DNA of 64,000 nucleotides from a virus: the IMG/VR virus record IMGVR_UViG_3300024289_000028, positions 22,154 to 86,153 of that record; one strand, 5' to 3'. Within the stretch, counting starts at the first letter, position 1; every line of letters starts with the position of its first letter. Of this stretch, positions 25,819 through 33,200 are shown piece by piece. Under the pieces are notes generated by a model. It was not told where the DNA came from. It saw only the letters and a list, made by a program, of their open reading frames with translations, and searched no databases. A program made the position numbers and the translations under genes.

Positions 25819-26030
25819 ACCTCCCAAGGCCGGAGATCTTACATCTTGTTTCAAAATTAGAAAAAGAGGCTAGGGAGATTAAAAAGGATGTCCTCAAGGC
25901 TTGTTGGTATATGCGAGGACTTTCTTATAGTGAAGGTATGAATCTAAGTTATGAAGAGCGCCAAATTATTGGCGAGATTATCAAAGATAATTTAGAGACC
26001 ACTAAGAAAAGCGGCCTCCCATTCTTTTAA
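25794..26030 (+). CDS. Candidate -1 frameshift extension of gp26 (tail-chaperone-like)
   Basis: At 25794-25800 the gp26 frame reads A-AAT-TTT, a canonical X-XXY-YYZ slippery heptamer. After a -1 slip the frame stays open for 76 codons to TAA at 26028-26030. The added sequence is coding-like: E-I-L-H-L-V-S-K-L-E-K-E, then C-W-Y-M-R-G-L-S-Y-S-E-G-M, S-Y-E-E-R-Q-I-I and S-G-L-P-F-F at the end. No in-frame ATG precedes the conserved-looking part; the only one is internal (25911). The fused product would be about 357 residues. This could correspond functionally to gp51 or to a tail-assembly chaperone extension. An independent non-ATG start is the alternative. Confidence 0.6.
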   Translation, partial: KFFRSKVLNLPRPEILHLVSKLEKEAREIKKDVLKACWYMRGLSYSEGMNLSYEERQIIGEIIKDNLETTKKSGLPFF

Positions 26031-27140
26031 TTACTTTTTAAAAATACTTGTTGCACCTGATTTAACATTTTCGGTGAACAATTTCTTTTTGTGTTCTTCA
26101 ATTTTTCTTTCAAGTGCTTCTGCCAAAGGATTACCTGTGTTAACTTTGCCAGCGGCTTGCACCGAAGGCTGAGCAGGAGCCTTAGCTCTTGATTTTCTCG
26201 GAGCACGTTTCTTTGTCTGCATTGTAGGTTCAACTGCGGGTTCTTGTGTTGCAGCTGGCTGTTCCGGTGCTGGTTGTTGTTGCATATTAGGATTGTTTGG
26301 ATTTGCTGTATGGGTTGTTGTTCCACCAACCTTTGATGTTGTTCCACCAGTTGAGCTTGTTCCAGTGCTTACTGCCGGATTTGGTTCGCCGGCTAAGTTT
26401 GCTGCCATTTGTCCAAATGCACCTCCGCCTGCTGCTGGTTTTTCTTGTGCTGCTGGTTGTGCGCCTAATTCTTTTTGTAGTCCTGCAAGGATTCGTTGTT
26501 TACCTTTTTTATCTAGTTTAGCAATCTTAGCTTTAACCTGTGCATAAGGCGTGCCTTGTTGAGCTTGATCTTGTCCTTGACCACCTGCTGCTTGACCTTG
26601 TGCGGGTTCCATAGTTGGTTCAATTCTTCCAGATGCATCAGGTTGTGCTGCTCCGCCTGCTGCTGGTTTTCCTTTTGCAGGTGCTGGTTGTCCGCTAGCG
26701 GCCGGTTGTTGGCCTCCTGCTTGACCTTGTGCGGGTTCTTCTTGATCTGTATCTTGCATTCCTGCTTTCTTGGCTGCATTAAGGAAAGGATTATTTTGAC
26801 CAATCTTTCCTTTTTTCCACATATCTTGAGCAACTTGACGTTTAGTTATGCCTCCTTGACCACCTGCTGCTTGTTGACCACCGGCACCACCTGCTGCTTG
26901 TTGACCACCTGCTGCTTGACCTTGTGCGGGCTCTTCGTCATCTCCTGCACCTGCTACCGTACTTTTACCTGCGGCAAATCCTTTTTTAGCGGCTGCACCA
27001 AGTCCAGCTATACCACCTGCAACTGCGCCAACGCCTTTGGCAGCAGTTCCTACAGCTTTGCCAACTGCACTACCAATTTTATTCATCAATGGGCCTTCGG
27101 CAAGTTCTTTATCTTCGGTTATGAATTCATTTAATCTCAT
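26031..27140 (-). CDS. Gln/Ala/Gly-rich late protein with LDKK motif (369 aa)
   Basis: The N-terminal ~50 residues have a glycine-rich hydrophobic stretch (A-V-A-G-G-I-A-G-L-G-A-A). Most of the rest is low complexity (repeats of A-G-G-Q-Q-A-A-G-G and E-P-A-Q-G-Q), probably disordered. Residues ~197-225 hold Y-A-Q-V-K-A-K-I-A-K-L-D-K-K followed by R-I-L-A-G-L-Q-K-E-L-G, nearly the same as the C-terminus of the 505-residue protein encoded just upstream. The two genes are 1 nt apart, so probably coupled. The stop abuts the end of the convergent gp26 extension. Family unknown. An internal head or ejected protein is possible but unproved. Confidence 0.65.
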   Translation of the reverse strand: MRLNEFITEDKELAEGPLMNKIGSAVGKAVGTAAKGVGAVAGGIAGLGAAAKKGFAAGKSTVAGAGDDEEPAQGQAAGGQQAAGGAGGQQAAGGQGGITKRQVAQDMWKKGKIGQNNPFLNAAKKAGMQDTDQEEPAQGQAGGQQPAASGQPAPAKGKPAAGGAAQPDASGRIEPTMEPAQGQAAGGQGQDQAQQGTPYAQVKAKIAKLDKKGKQRILAGLQKELGAQPAAQEKPAAGGGAFGQMAANLAGEPNPAVSTGTSSTGGTTSKVGGTTTHTANPNNPNMQQQPAPEQPAATQEPAVEPTMQTKKRAPRKSRAKAPAQPSVQAAGKVNTGNPLAEALERKIEEHKKKLFTENVKSGATSIFKK

Positions 27141-27141
27141 T

Positions 27142-28659
27142 TTAAGCAGTTCCTAATTGTTTTTGTAAGAAGCCCATGATACGCTTTTTACTTTTCTTAT
27201 CTAACTTAGCTAACTCTGATTTAACTTCTGCATATAGTGTAGCTGTTTTTTTACCATTGGCGCCACCTTGGCCACCTTGATCGGCACCGCCCTGACCGGG
27301 TGGTGGTAGTTTCATTTGACTATAAACTTGTGTAACAATACCTGCATCAATGCCCTGATCTTGTAAAAACTTTGCTAGTTCTTCTGAATCTGTAGGAGCA
27401 CCTGCTTTTTGCCAAGCAGAATTTAACTTGTCTGCCGTGACCTGTGTGGTCATGTTATGACCTTTTGTCTTGGCCCAATCAACTGCTTTGCCTGCTCCAG
27501 CTTTAACCTTGTCCATAAAGCCAGCTTCTGATAACACACGATTAAACACTAGATATACTTGACCTTCACTTAAAGGTCTAGTTTGAATATAATAACTTTC
27601 TTGTTTTGGTTGTTTGCTGCCTGTACCAGCTGCAACTGCGCCTTGCGCAGCCGCGCCTAAGAATTTAAACACTTCTTTAGCACCTTCGGCAGCAGATTTT
27701 AACATTGCTCGCTTGTCTGCTGTGGCAGCAATCTGAGCAATATACTCTGGATTATTAAATTTATCATCAATCATGCCCTGAAGAACTTGCCATACCTTGT
27801 CGCTTTGAGCATAATCTCCTGCTTGCCAAGCAGAAGTAGCATCCATGAATAACTCTTTAGCATCTGCAATATCTGCTGGTTGTCCTACTAGTCCTTTAAT
27901 TTCAAAGTTAGCAGAACGTGATCCTAACTCTCCCCCAACTTCATCAAAGATTTGAGTCATGTTTAATCTTCTAGCACCAGGGAATAGATTATCTTTGATA
28001 ATATCAACTCCGCCACTGAGTGCATCGCCAATAAGTTCAAAGGTCTTACCAGCAATAAAACCATAGGCTGCTGTTTTAATACCTTTGCCAATGGTAGTTG
28101 AAAGTTTTTCGCCTTTGATTAGTTCAGACGAATTACGAATAATAGCACCTGCAATAGCGCCACCTACTGGGCCACCTGCAAGAGCTGCTAGAGTGGTAAG
28201 CACACCAATAATCGCTGCTGACTTACCTGGATTTTCTTTCATCCAAGTTCCCCATCCAGTTAGAGTTTTATCTAGCTCAGGAAACTTAGCACCAACTTTA
28301 GCCTTTAAATCTTCAAACTTTTGGTCCATGTTCTTAACAGGCGTAGTATCCTGTAGCCATTTACCAACTTTATTAACTACTTCATCTGCTTTTTTAGCAA
28401 CATCGATGCCTTTGCCCAGCATTGTTCTATTACCACCACCTGCACTTACACTTTGCTCTACAGATCCAAATACCTGTTTAACCTGTTCAGGGCTTAGACT
28501 AGCTTCGATAAGAGGTAGCATTTCATTATAAATGCCTTCAACAATTCTGCGTTGTTCCTTATTAAGACCGTCACAGCTTTCCTCTAATATTAATCGTGAG
28601 TTGTGCATATGTCTTTCGACAAGTAACTGATGATTTTCTAATAATGTTGATATTTTCAT
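27142..28659 (-). CDS. Unrecognised late protein (505 aa)
   Basis: Starts MKISTLLENHQLLVERHMH. Residues ~155-215 are Gly/Ala-rich and hydrophobic (I-G-V-L-T-T-L-A-A-L-A-G-G-P-V-G-G-A-I) and could contact membrane. Residues ~340-365 are similarly Ala-rich. The C-terminal ~35 residues are L-Y-A-E-V-K-S-E-L-A-K-L-D-K-K plus R-I-M-G-F-L-Q-K-Q-L-G, the motif shared with the next gene. It has its own late-promoter-like box about 27 nt upstream, directly after a terminator, so it is expressed late and separately from the gp55 operon. I do not recognise the family. A virion or DNA-ejection role is only inferred. Confidence 0.7.
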   Translation of the reverse strand: MKISTLLENHQLLVERHMHNSRLILEESCDGLNKEQRRIVEGIYNEMLPLIEASLSPEQVKQVFGSVEQSVSAGGGNRTMLGKGIDVAKKADEVVNKVGKWLQDTTPVKNMDQKFEDLKAKVGAKFPELDKTLTGWGTWMKENPGKSAAIIGVLTTLAALAGGPVGGAIAGAIIRNSSELIKGEKLSTTIGKGIKTAAYGFIAGKTFELIGDALSGGVDIIKDNLFPGARRLNMTQIFDEVGGELGSRSANFEIKGLVGQPADIADAKELFMDATSAWQAGDYAQSDKVWQVLQGMIDDKFNNPEYIAQIAATADKRAMLKSAAEGAKEVFKFLGAAAQGAVAAGTGSKQPKQESYYIQTRPLSEGQVYLVFNRVLSEAGFMDKVKAGAGKAVDWAKTKGHNMTTQVTADKLNSAWQKAGAPTDSEELAKFLQDQGIDAGIVTQVYSQMKLPPPGQGGADQGGQGGANGKKTATLYAEVKSELAKLDKKSKKRIMGFLQKQLGTA

Positions 28660-28685
28660 AAAAGACTCAAAATTGATATACTACT

Positions 28686-28693
28686 TATTTATT
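28686..28693 (-). promoter_or_regulatory. Late promoter -10-like box, AATAAATA
   Basis: The minus strand reads AATAAATA 27 nt upstream of the 505-residue gene. It begins 2 nt after the run of T that ends a hairpin terminator, so upstream early transcription would stop just before late transcription begins. Confidence 0.6.
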
Positions 28694-28694
28694 G

Positions 28695-28716
28695 AAAAGC
28701 GAGCTAACGCTCGCTT
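28695..28716 (-). terminator. Rho-independent-type terminator
   Basis: On the minus strand AGCGAGC-gtta-GCTCGCT forms a 7-bp GC-rich stem followed by TTTTC. It is placed to stop transcripts coming from the gp55 operon and the noncoding region before the late gene pair. Confidence 0.75.
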
Positions 28717-29170
28717 GCTTTATCGCTTCGCTCAAAGCACTTTTCTTTTTTTTAATTATTTCAAAGATGCAGTTGAAATATATTTTGCGCGAAGCGCAAA
28801 TTTAGCATTATCCAGATCGTTTCAGTCACACTTTGCCCGTTGCCGGGCAAAGAAAAAACATTATCCGAGTCGAACCATGTCACACAGCAGTAGAGCATTA
28901 CAGAGGCGGTTGTCCGGTACCTCGAGCTCCGTCTTTACACAACGGCGGTATACATTAATCTGCTATCACTAATGTACACGTGGGGTTTTTCTCCCCTCAT
29001 TTTACCTTTACATATCCTTTTCAAACAACTAAATCGCAGGTTTTAAGCGATCTTCATCCATAAATGGGTAGTAGTTGAGTACCATTGCGGCATGGAATTC
29101 CGTCCCTGCGACCACGATTGACCAGGTTTAGAGCGCATGAAGTTAAGGCCTGCGCTAGCCAAAAACCGCT
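28717..29170. other. Structured intergenic region, 454 nt, no confident gene
   Basis: This holds several inverted repeats. TTTGCGC-gaa-GCGCAAA lies at about 28784-28800. CTTTGCCCG-ttgc-CGGGCAAAG (9 bp, GNRA loop on the minus strand) lies at 28831-28852. TACATTA...TAATGTA lies near 28951-28976. GCTTTATCGCTTCGCTCAAAGC lies near 28717-28738. The right part contains two overlapping short minus-strand frames (29043-29138, 31 codons; 29029-29115, 28 codons from GTG). No tRNA cloverleaf closes. It may be a structured 3' region of the gp55 operon, a noncoding RNA, or a decayed gene. Confidence 0.5.
29043..29138 (-). CDS. Possible short ORF (31 aa), low confidence
   Basis: An ATG at 29138 opens 31 codons (starts MRSKPGQSWSQGRN, ends L-W-M-K-I-A), 32 nt after the nuclease stop. 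An overlapping frame from a GTG at 29115 reads G-T-E-F-H-A-A-M-V-L-N-Y-Y and ends D-R-L-K-P-A-I, which looks at least as protein-like. Neither has a strong ribosome-binding site. It could be a remnant of a longer gene. Confidence 0.25.
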   Translation of the reverse strand: MRSKPGQSWSQGRNSMPQWYSTTTHLWMKIA

Positions 29171-29605
29171 TTATTTTGCCTTTTTATGTTCTTCTAGGCG
29201 TTGCCTTAGTATGTTTGAACCGCCTACTCTGACGTTTATAATGCCATTATAATATTCGTCAGTTTCTAAAACTCTGCGTTCAAACTGCTCTCTTGCCTCT
29301 AAATAGGACATTTCTGCCTTGGATTTGCAAAGATAAAGTATTTCTCTAGTGAAGTTTCCGGGACCTAATGCTTGGACGTCTGCGTTTAACCTATCAGAAG
29401 AACCCCAGTAATCGCGCCAATCGCTTTCAACTACGGATCTACGTTTAAGTTTTTTGCCTTTGAGTGGTGGTTTAGTACGTTTAAATTGTGCTAATTTCTT
29501 GCCTATGTACTTCTGCCCGGTTTGTGTGTTCGTGATGAGATAAACAAAGCCAATATAGCCTTCTGGTATTTCGTTTATTGGTTGATTTTGATACGTCCAT
29601 TGCAC
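29171..29605 (-). CDS. GIY-YIG-like nuclease (144 aa)
   Basis: An N-terminal G-F-V-Y-L-I-T-N, then T-G-Q-K-Y-I-G-K-K, is the GIY-YIG core in V-Y-L/Y-I-G form. Next comes a Lys/Arg-rich loop, W-R-D-Y-W-G-S-S and a later Y-L-E-A-R-E-Q-F-E helix with the conserved Glu position. Similar short proteins are common in marine T4-like phages, where a nuclease activity is assumed. It could be a homing-type or DNA-processing enzyme. The frame begins at GTG 29605 (GTG-CAA-TGG), directly after the upstream TGA. The nearby ATG at 29600 is out of frame. Last gene of the gp55 operon. Confidence 0.75.
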   Translation of the reverse strand: MQWTYQNQPINEIPEGYIGFVYLITNTQTGQKYIGKKLAQFKRTKPPLKGKKLKRRSVVESDWRDYWGSSDRLNADVQALGPGNFTREILYLCKSKAEMSYLEAREQFERRVLETDEYYNGIINVRVGGSNILRQRLEEHKKAK

Positions 29606-29836
29606 TCACTTAGTTATTTTAGGCGGTCTTCCAACCATGCCTTTTCTGGCTAACTTTCGTTGTTCGCGTTTTTCTTGTATCTCAACTCGCCTTTTTGATG
29701 CCTCGTTGCGTATTTCTGATAGCCAATATCGTGCCTTAATGCCTGCTTCATCTGAGCCTTTGTATTCAAATCGTTCTTGCCACTTAAAATATTCCTGAAA
29801 AGCAGCAATCATACGATCGTGCGATTCTGTTGTCAT
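29606..29836 (-). CDS. Small basic protein (76 aa), function unknown
   Basis: The product starts MTTESHDRMIAAFQEYFKW and is helical and charged, with a strongly basic C-terminal third (K-R-E-Q-R-K-L-A-R-K-G and G-R-P-P-K-I-T-K). The G-R-P-P-K end resembles an AT-hook, so DNA contact is possible. Its ATG overlaps the oxygenase stop and its stop touches the nuclease start, so it is coupled to both. I know the gene type only as a conserved small neighbour in T4-like marine phages. Confidence 0.75.
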   Translation of the reverse strand: MTTESHDRMIAAFQEYFKWQERFEYKGSDEAGIKARYWLSEIRNEASKRRVEIQEKREQRKLARKGMVGRPPKITK

Positions 29837-30387
29837 AACAAAGGAGGGCCTTCAAAGAATTGAATAAGTGTTTTTCTAGTGCCTTTGGTTACTGGATCAA
29901 CTTTATGAGGAACCCAGCTAGGAAAAACTAACAATGTTCCTGGCAATCTAAATTCTTCAATTACATGAGGACCGTTGAAAAATAAACTTATATCACCGCC
30001 CTCATACGGTTCGTCAGATAAGTTTAGTAATGCTGTTAATTTAATATCCTTAATACCATCTCTTCTCCCGTCGGTGTGCCAATCATATTCGCCGTTGGTT
30101 TTAGAATCGTAGGTATTGTAACTTAATATTGACTCGTACCCAATTGCGTCAAGATGAAATCTAAAAGCAAGGTTGTTAATAACACCAATTGATTCATAAA
30201 ATTTTTCTAATTCGGGGGATATAAATTTTCTGTTGATAAATTTTACATCGGCAGTTTTAGTTGCTCCATCTGCAGGAACATCTTTTACAGAATCGTCTCT
30301 ATTATAATGTAATAGAATTAAAGTCCTGAGTTCTTCACACATTTCTGGTGTATAAAGTTCTTTAACATAATAAAAGTCATAAATCAT
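29833..30387 (-). CDS. 2-oxoglutarate/Fe(II)-dependent oxygenase (184 aa)
   Basis: The double-stranded beta-helix iron site is visible: H-x-D in Y-D-W-H-T-D-G-R-R-D near residue 103, and the distal His in V-P-H-K-V-D-P near 163, followed by K-G-T-R-K-T-L with the Arg expected to bind 2-oxoglutarate. The L-L-N-L-S-D-E-P-Y-E-G-G-D-I and L-L-V-F-P-S-W strands match the prolyl-4-hydroxylase-like group (PF13640 type). Such genes are frequent in marine T4-like phages. The substrate is unknown, and protein or nucleic-acid hydroxylation is possible. It overlaps gp46 and the next gene by 4 nt each. Confidence 0.88.
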   Translation of the reverse strand: MIYDFYYVKELYTPEMCEELRTLILLHYNRDDSVKDVPADGATKTADVKFINRKFISPELEKFYESIGVINNLAFRFHLDAIGYESILSYNTYDSKTNGEYDWHTDGRRDGIKDIKLTALLNLSDEPYEGGDISLFFNGPHVIEEFRLPGTLLVFPSWVPHKVDPVTKGTRKTLIQFFEGPPLL

Positions 30388-32162
30388 TCTATAATCTCCA
30401 CATCGTTGCTGTAACTGGTAAATCCGTTTTCTTTAATAACTTTTAACACATGATTTACTCGATTTGTTAGATCATCTCTGTGAGAAATTAAGAAAACATT
30501 TTTATTTCTTTCTCTAGTCATCTTCTTAAGTACCGCAATACTTGATTCTACTCCGCTGGCATCCATGCCGCTGTCTACAAGCTCATCAATAAACAACAGG
30601 TTGATAGGATGATAAAGATTTTCCCACACATCTCGGAACGCCCAAGATAGAGATAAAATCAATCTGTTGCGTTCACCTCGACTTAAATTATCAAAATCTA
30701 GGTCCTGGCCTAATTGAGTAATAATAACACTAAGATCATTTTGAAATTCTACAATATGAGGCAATCCTATTCTATCTAGATAATGAGTTAATCGTTGATT
30801 TAAGAATGCTAAGTTTTGATCGATAATACGTTTACGTACAAAACTATCTTTATTTGTTAAAAGTTTATGTAAAAACTCCTGATGATCTTTAACTCTTACA
30901 AGTTCGTTTAGGTTATTCCAGTCAATTTCTTGAACAGCAGTATTTTTTAATTCTAAGATTTGATCATCATAAGGGTTTTCTTCTGCTTCTTTAATAGTAG
31001 CATCTCTTTCTAACCCATCTAATGTGTTTTTATGATTAAGTGCTTCTTCTAAATTGTCATAAGTTACTTTTGGACAAGCAGTTAGCTCACCTAATAATGC
31101 CATTGCTTCGTTAAGAGTTGATAGTTCTTCTAAGTGTTCGTTAATAGAACCTTTACTTTCTTCAACTTGTTGAGCTTTTGCTACAAGCATTTCTTCATGT
31201 TTGTCATCATGTAACTCTTGACCACAAGCATGGCATTTATGATCTGCAAGACTAATAAGCTCTTTTTCTAATTTAGAAAGGACTTTTTGTTCTTTTTCTA
31301 ATGCCGCTGTTTGTTTAGCAATTAAAGAATTAAGGTTATCTTTTTCTTTTTTGTTTTTATTCCATTCAACTAATGCTCGTTGATTTGATATTTCTTCTTC
31401 AATGTCAATTTGCATTAAACGATCAATACTTTTAAGTATATTTTCAAGAGAGGACTCTTTTTGATCGTTCCACATTTTTTGTTTACGCTCTAACGCTTCA
31501 ATGCTTTGTTGAATGCGTTCATTACTAGCTTTAATTGTTTCTATTTTAGTATTTTCTGAAGTAATAGCATCTTTTGTTTGTTTGATTTGTTCTTTTAAAT
31601 TTTCTGCTTTTTCTGATAAAAGTGTAATACCTAGTAATTGTTCAATAACGCTTCTTTGATCAGCAGCCTTCATTGATAAGAACGGTTCAGTATAAGTGTT
31701 CAACGCTAAAATGTGTTTAAACATTTCGTGACTCATACCAAATACATCTTCAATTGCTTTTTGTGTTTCTCGACTATCGCCTTGAGATTCGTCAAGGTCC
31801 TGTAATTCTTGTTCTTGACCGTTAATGCTAAATTTTAACAAGTTTGGTTTTCTACCACGTTCAATGTGATATTCAACGCCGTGTTTTTCAAAACTAATTG
31901 TGACTAACATTCCCTTTTGATTAATCTTGTTGATAAGGTTGTCACGTTTAATATTAGTCAGGGCTTGACCGTAGATCGCATAACTCAAGCCATTGATGAT
32001 AGTTGTTTTGCCCGTACCGTTGCGAGCCCCAGAATCATCACCTCCTAGATCTAGATTTTCACCTAAGACTAGAGTTAATTGACCACGGTCAAAATCGATG
32101 GCTTGAGTTTGATTACCCACGCTCATGAAATTTCTTACGGTTAGATTCTTAATTTTAATCAT
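30384..32162 (-). CDS. 46: Recombination nuclease subunit gp46 (Rad50/SbcC-like ATPase)
   Basis: Order of motifs in 592 residues: Walker A in G-A-R-N-G-T-G-K-T-T-I near residue 47, a long coiled coil, a zinc-hook C-H-A-C-G near 309, a second coiled coil, the ABC signature L-S-R-G-E-R-N-R near 490, and Walker B L-L-F-I-D-E-L-V-D near 520. T4 gp46 is 560 residues. With gp47 it resects DNA ends for recombination-dependent replication and host DNA breakdown. It overlaps gp47 by ATGA. Confidence 0.95.
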   Translation of the reverse strand: MIKIKNLTVRNFMSVGNQTQAIDFDRGQLTLVLGENLDLGGDDSGARNGTGKTTIINGLSYAIYGQALTNIKRDNLINKINQKGMLVTISFEKHGVEYHIERGRKPNLLKFSINGQEQELQDLDESQGDSRETQKAIEDVFGMSHEMFKHILALNTYTEPFLSMKAADQRSVIEQLLGITLLSEKAENLKEQIKQTKDAITSENTKIETIKASNERIQQSIEALERKQKMWNDQKESSLENILKSIDRLMQIDIEEEISNQRALVEWNKNKKEKDNLNSLIAKQTAALEKEQKVLSKLEKELISLADHKCHACGQELHDDKHEEMLVAKAQQVEESKGSINEHLEELSTLNEAMALLGELTACPKVTYDNLEEALNHKNTLDGLERDATIKEAEENPYDDQILELKNTAVQEIDWNNLNELVRVKDHQEFLHKLLTNKDSFVRKRIIDQNLAFLNQRLTHYLDRIGLPHIVEFQNDLSVIITQLGQDLDFDNLSRGERNRLILSLSWAFRDVWENLYHPINLLFIDELVDSGMDASGVESSIAVLKKMTRERNKNVFLISHRDDLTNRVNHVLKVIKENGFTSYSNDVEIIE

Positions 32163-33169
32163 AGTTCTTTATAAATCTCTAATAGGAGTCCTTTATCGTA
32201 TGTGTCGCTTTCAATAGCATTGATTTGATTGATAACAATGGTATCAACACTTTCAAATTCAATATCGATAGGCGAAGCACTCGATTCAACTTCTACCTTT
32301 TCTGGAATAAGCATTAATTCTCGCAAATCGTATTGCGGCATGAATTGCTCTTTAATGAAATTTGCTTCTTCAAATGTAATAGGTAAGTCAATAGTAACAC
32401 GACAATGCATTTTTGGTCTTAACAATGCGTCGGGAGTATCAATTATTTGACTTAGCTTGTAGGTACGATATACTGGTTGATTAGCCCAAGTTTTGTATTG
32501 GGGTTTGCCTCCCCACTCTAATAACATCATACCTCGATCGTCATCACCTGCATCGGCGTAATTGTGCGGAAATGCATTACCAATATACACTATGTTTCCT
32601 GTAGCTTGGCGTTTGTGAAAATGCCCGCTAAACACATAATCTTGATTTACAAAATGGTTTCTTTGCAACTGGCCATGATCGGGCATTTGAATCATAGCAT
32701 TCATGTAGAAGCTTGGTAATTCTAAATGTCCAAAAATATATTTGCTTTTAATTTTTGGAATATCTTTCCATTCGTCTCCTACTAACCAAGGGAGTATTGT
32801 TACATTTCCATCTGTAAAGGGTTCTTTAATAGGAGTTACATTTGGAAACAATCGCATAAATTCAATTGAATTGATTTCTCGTTTGTCTTTATAAAACAAA
32901 TCGTGATTGCCTAAAATAAAATAGACTTTTTCAAAAGATGCGTTTAATCGTTCTAGGTTAGACACCGTATAATTCATAGTGCTAACATCTGTAGTTGATC
33001 GATTGTGATGCCAGTCGCCTAAGAAGATGCAAGTTTCTGCACCTTCTTCTTTAGCAGTATCACAAAACCATTTAACAAATTCTTCACAATCAATGTTGTG
33101 AGTTCTGCTTCCTGATTTTAATCCAAAGTGTATATCCGTAAAACATGCGGCTTTTTTAAATAGATTCAT
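32159..33169 (-). CDS. 47: Recombination nuclease subunit gp47 (Mre11/SbcD-like)
   Basis: The metallophosphoesterase motifs are all present in 336 residues (T4 gp47: 339): F-T-D-I-H-F-G near residue 11, F-L-G-D-W-H-H near 48, L-G-N-H-D near 91, and S-G-H-F-H-K-R near 181. It forms the Mn-dependent nuclease of the gp46/47 complex. The gene is 31 nt downstream of gp55, and its stop overlaps the gp46 start. Confidence 0.95.
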   Translation of the reverse strand: MNLFKKAACFTDIHFGLKSGSRTHNIDCEEFVKWFCDTAKEEGAETCIFLGDWHHNRSTTDVSTMNYTVSNLERLNASFEKVYFILGNHDLFYKDKREINSIEFMRLFPNVTPIKEPFTDGNVTILPWLVGDEWKDIPKIKSKYIFGHLELPSFYMNAMIQMPDHGQLQRNHFVNQDYVFSGHFHKRQATGNIVYIGNAFPHNYADAGDDDRGMMLLEWGGKPQYKTWANQPVYRTYKLSQIIDTPDALLRPKMHCRVTIDLPITFEEANFIKEQFMPQYDLRELMLIPEKVEVESSASPIDIEFESVDTIVINQINAIESDTYDKGLLLEIYKEL

Positions 33170-33200
33170 ATGACGAGTTTAATATAATTTTTATTAAAGG

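Noticed and set aside
26293-27134. Long plus-strand ORFs opposite the 369-residue gene
   Set aside because: They are antisense products of low-complexity coding DNA, with Cys/Leu-rich nonsense sequence and no ribosome-binding site.
28916-28929. Overlapping KpnI, XhoI and SacI recognition sites, like a cloning linker
   Set aside because: Sites of this kind can overlap by chance and no vector sequence flanks them. Kept only as a caution.
28860-28930. tRNA-like words (TCGAACC, AGTAGAGCA) on the two strands
   Set aside because: No acceptor, anticodon and T stems can be paired on either strand, so no cloverleaf closes.
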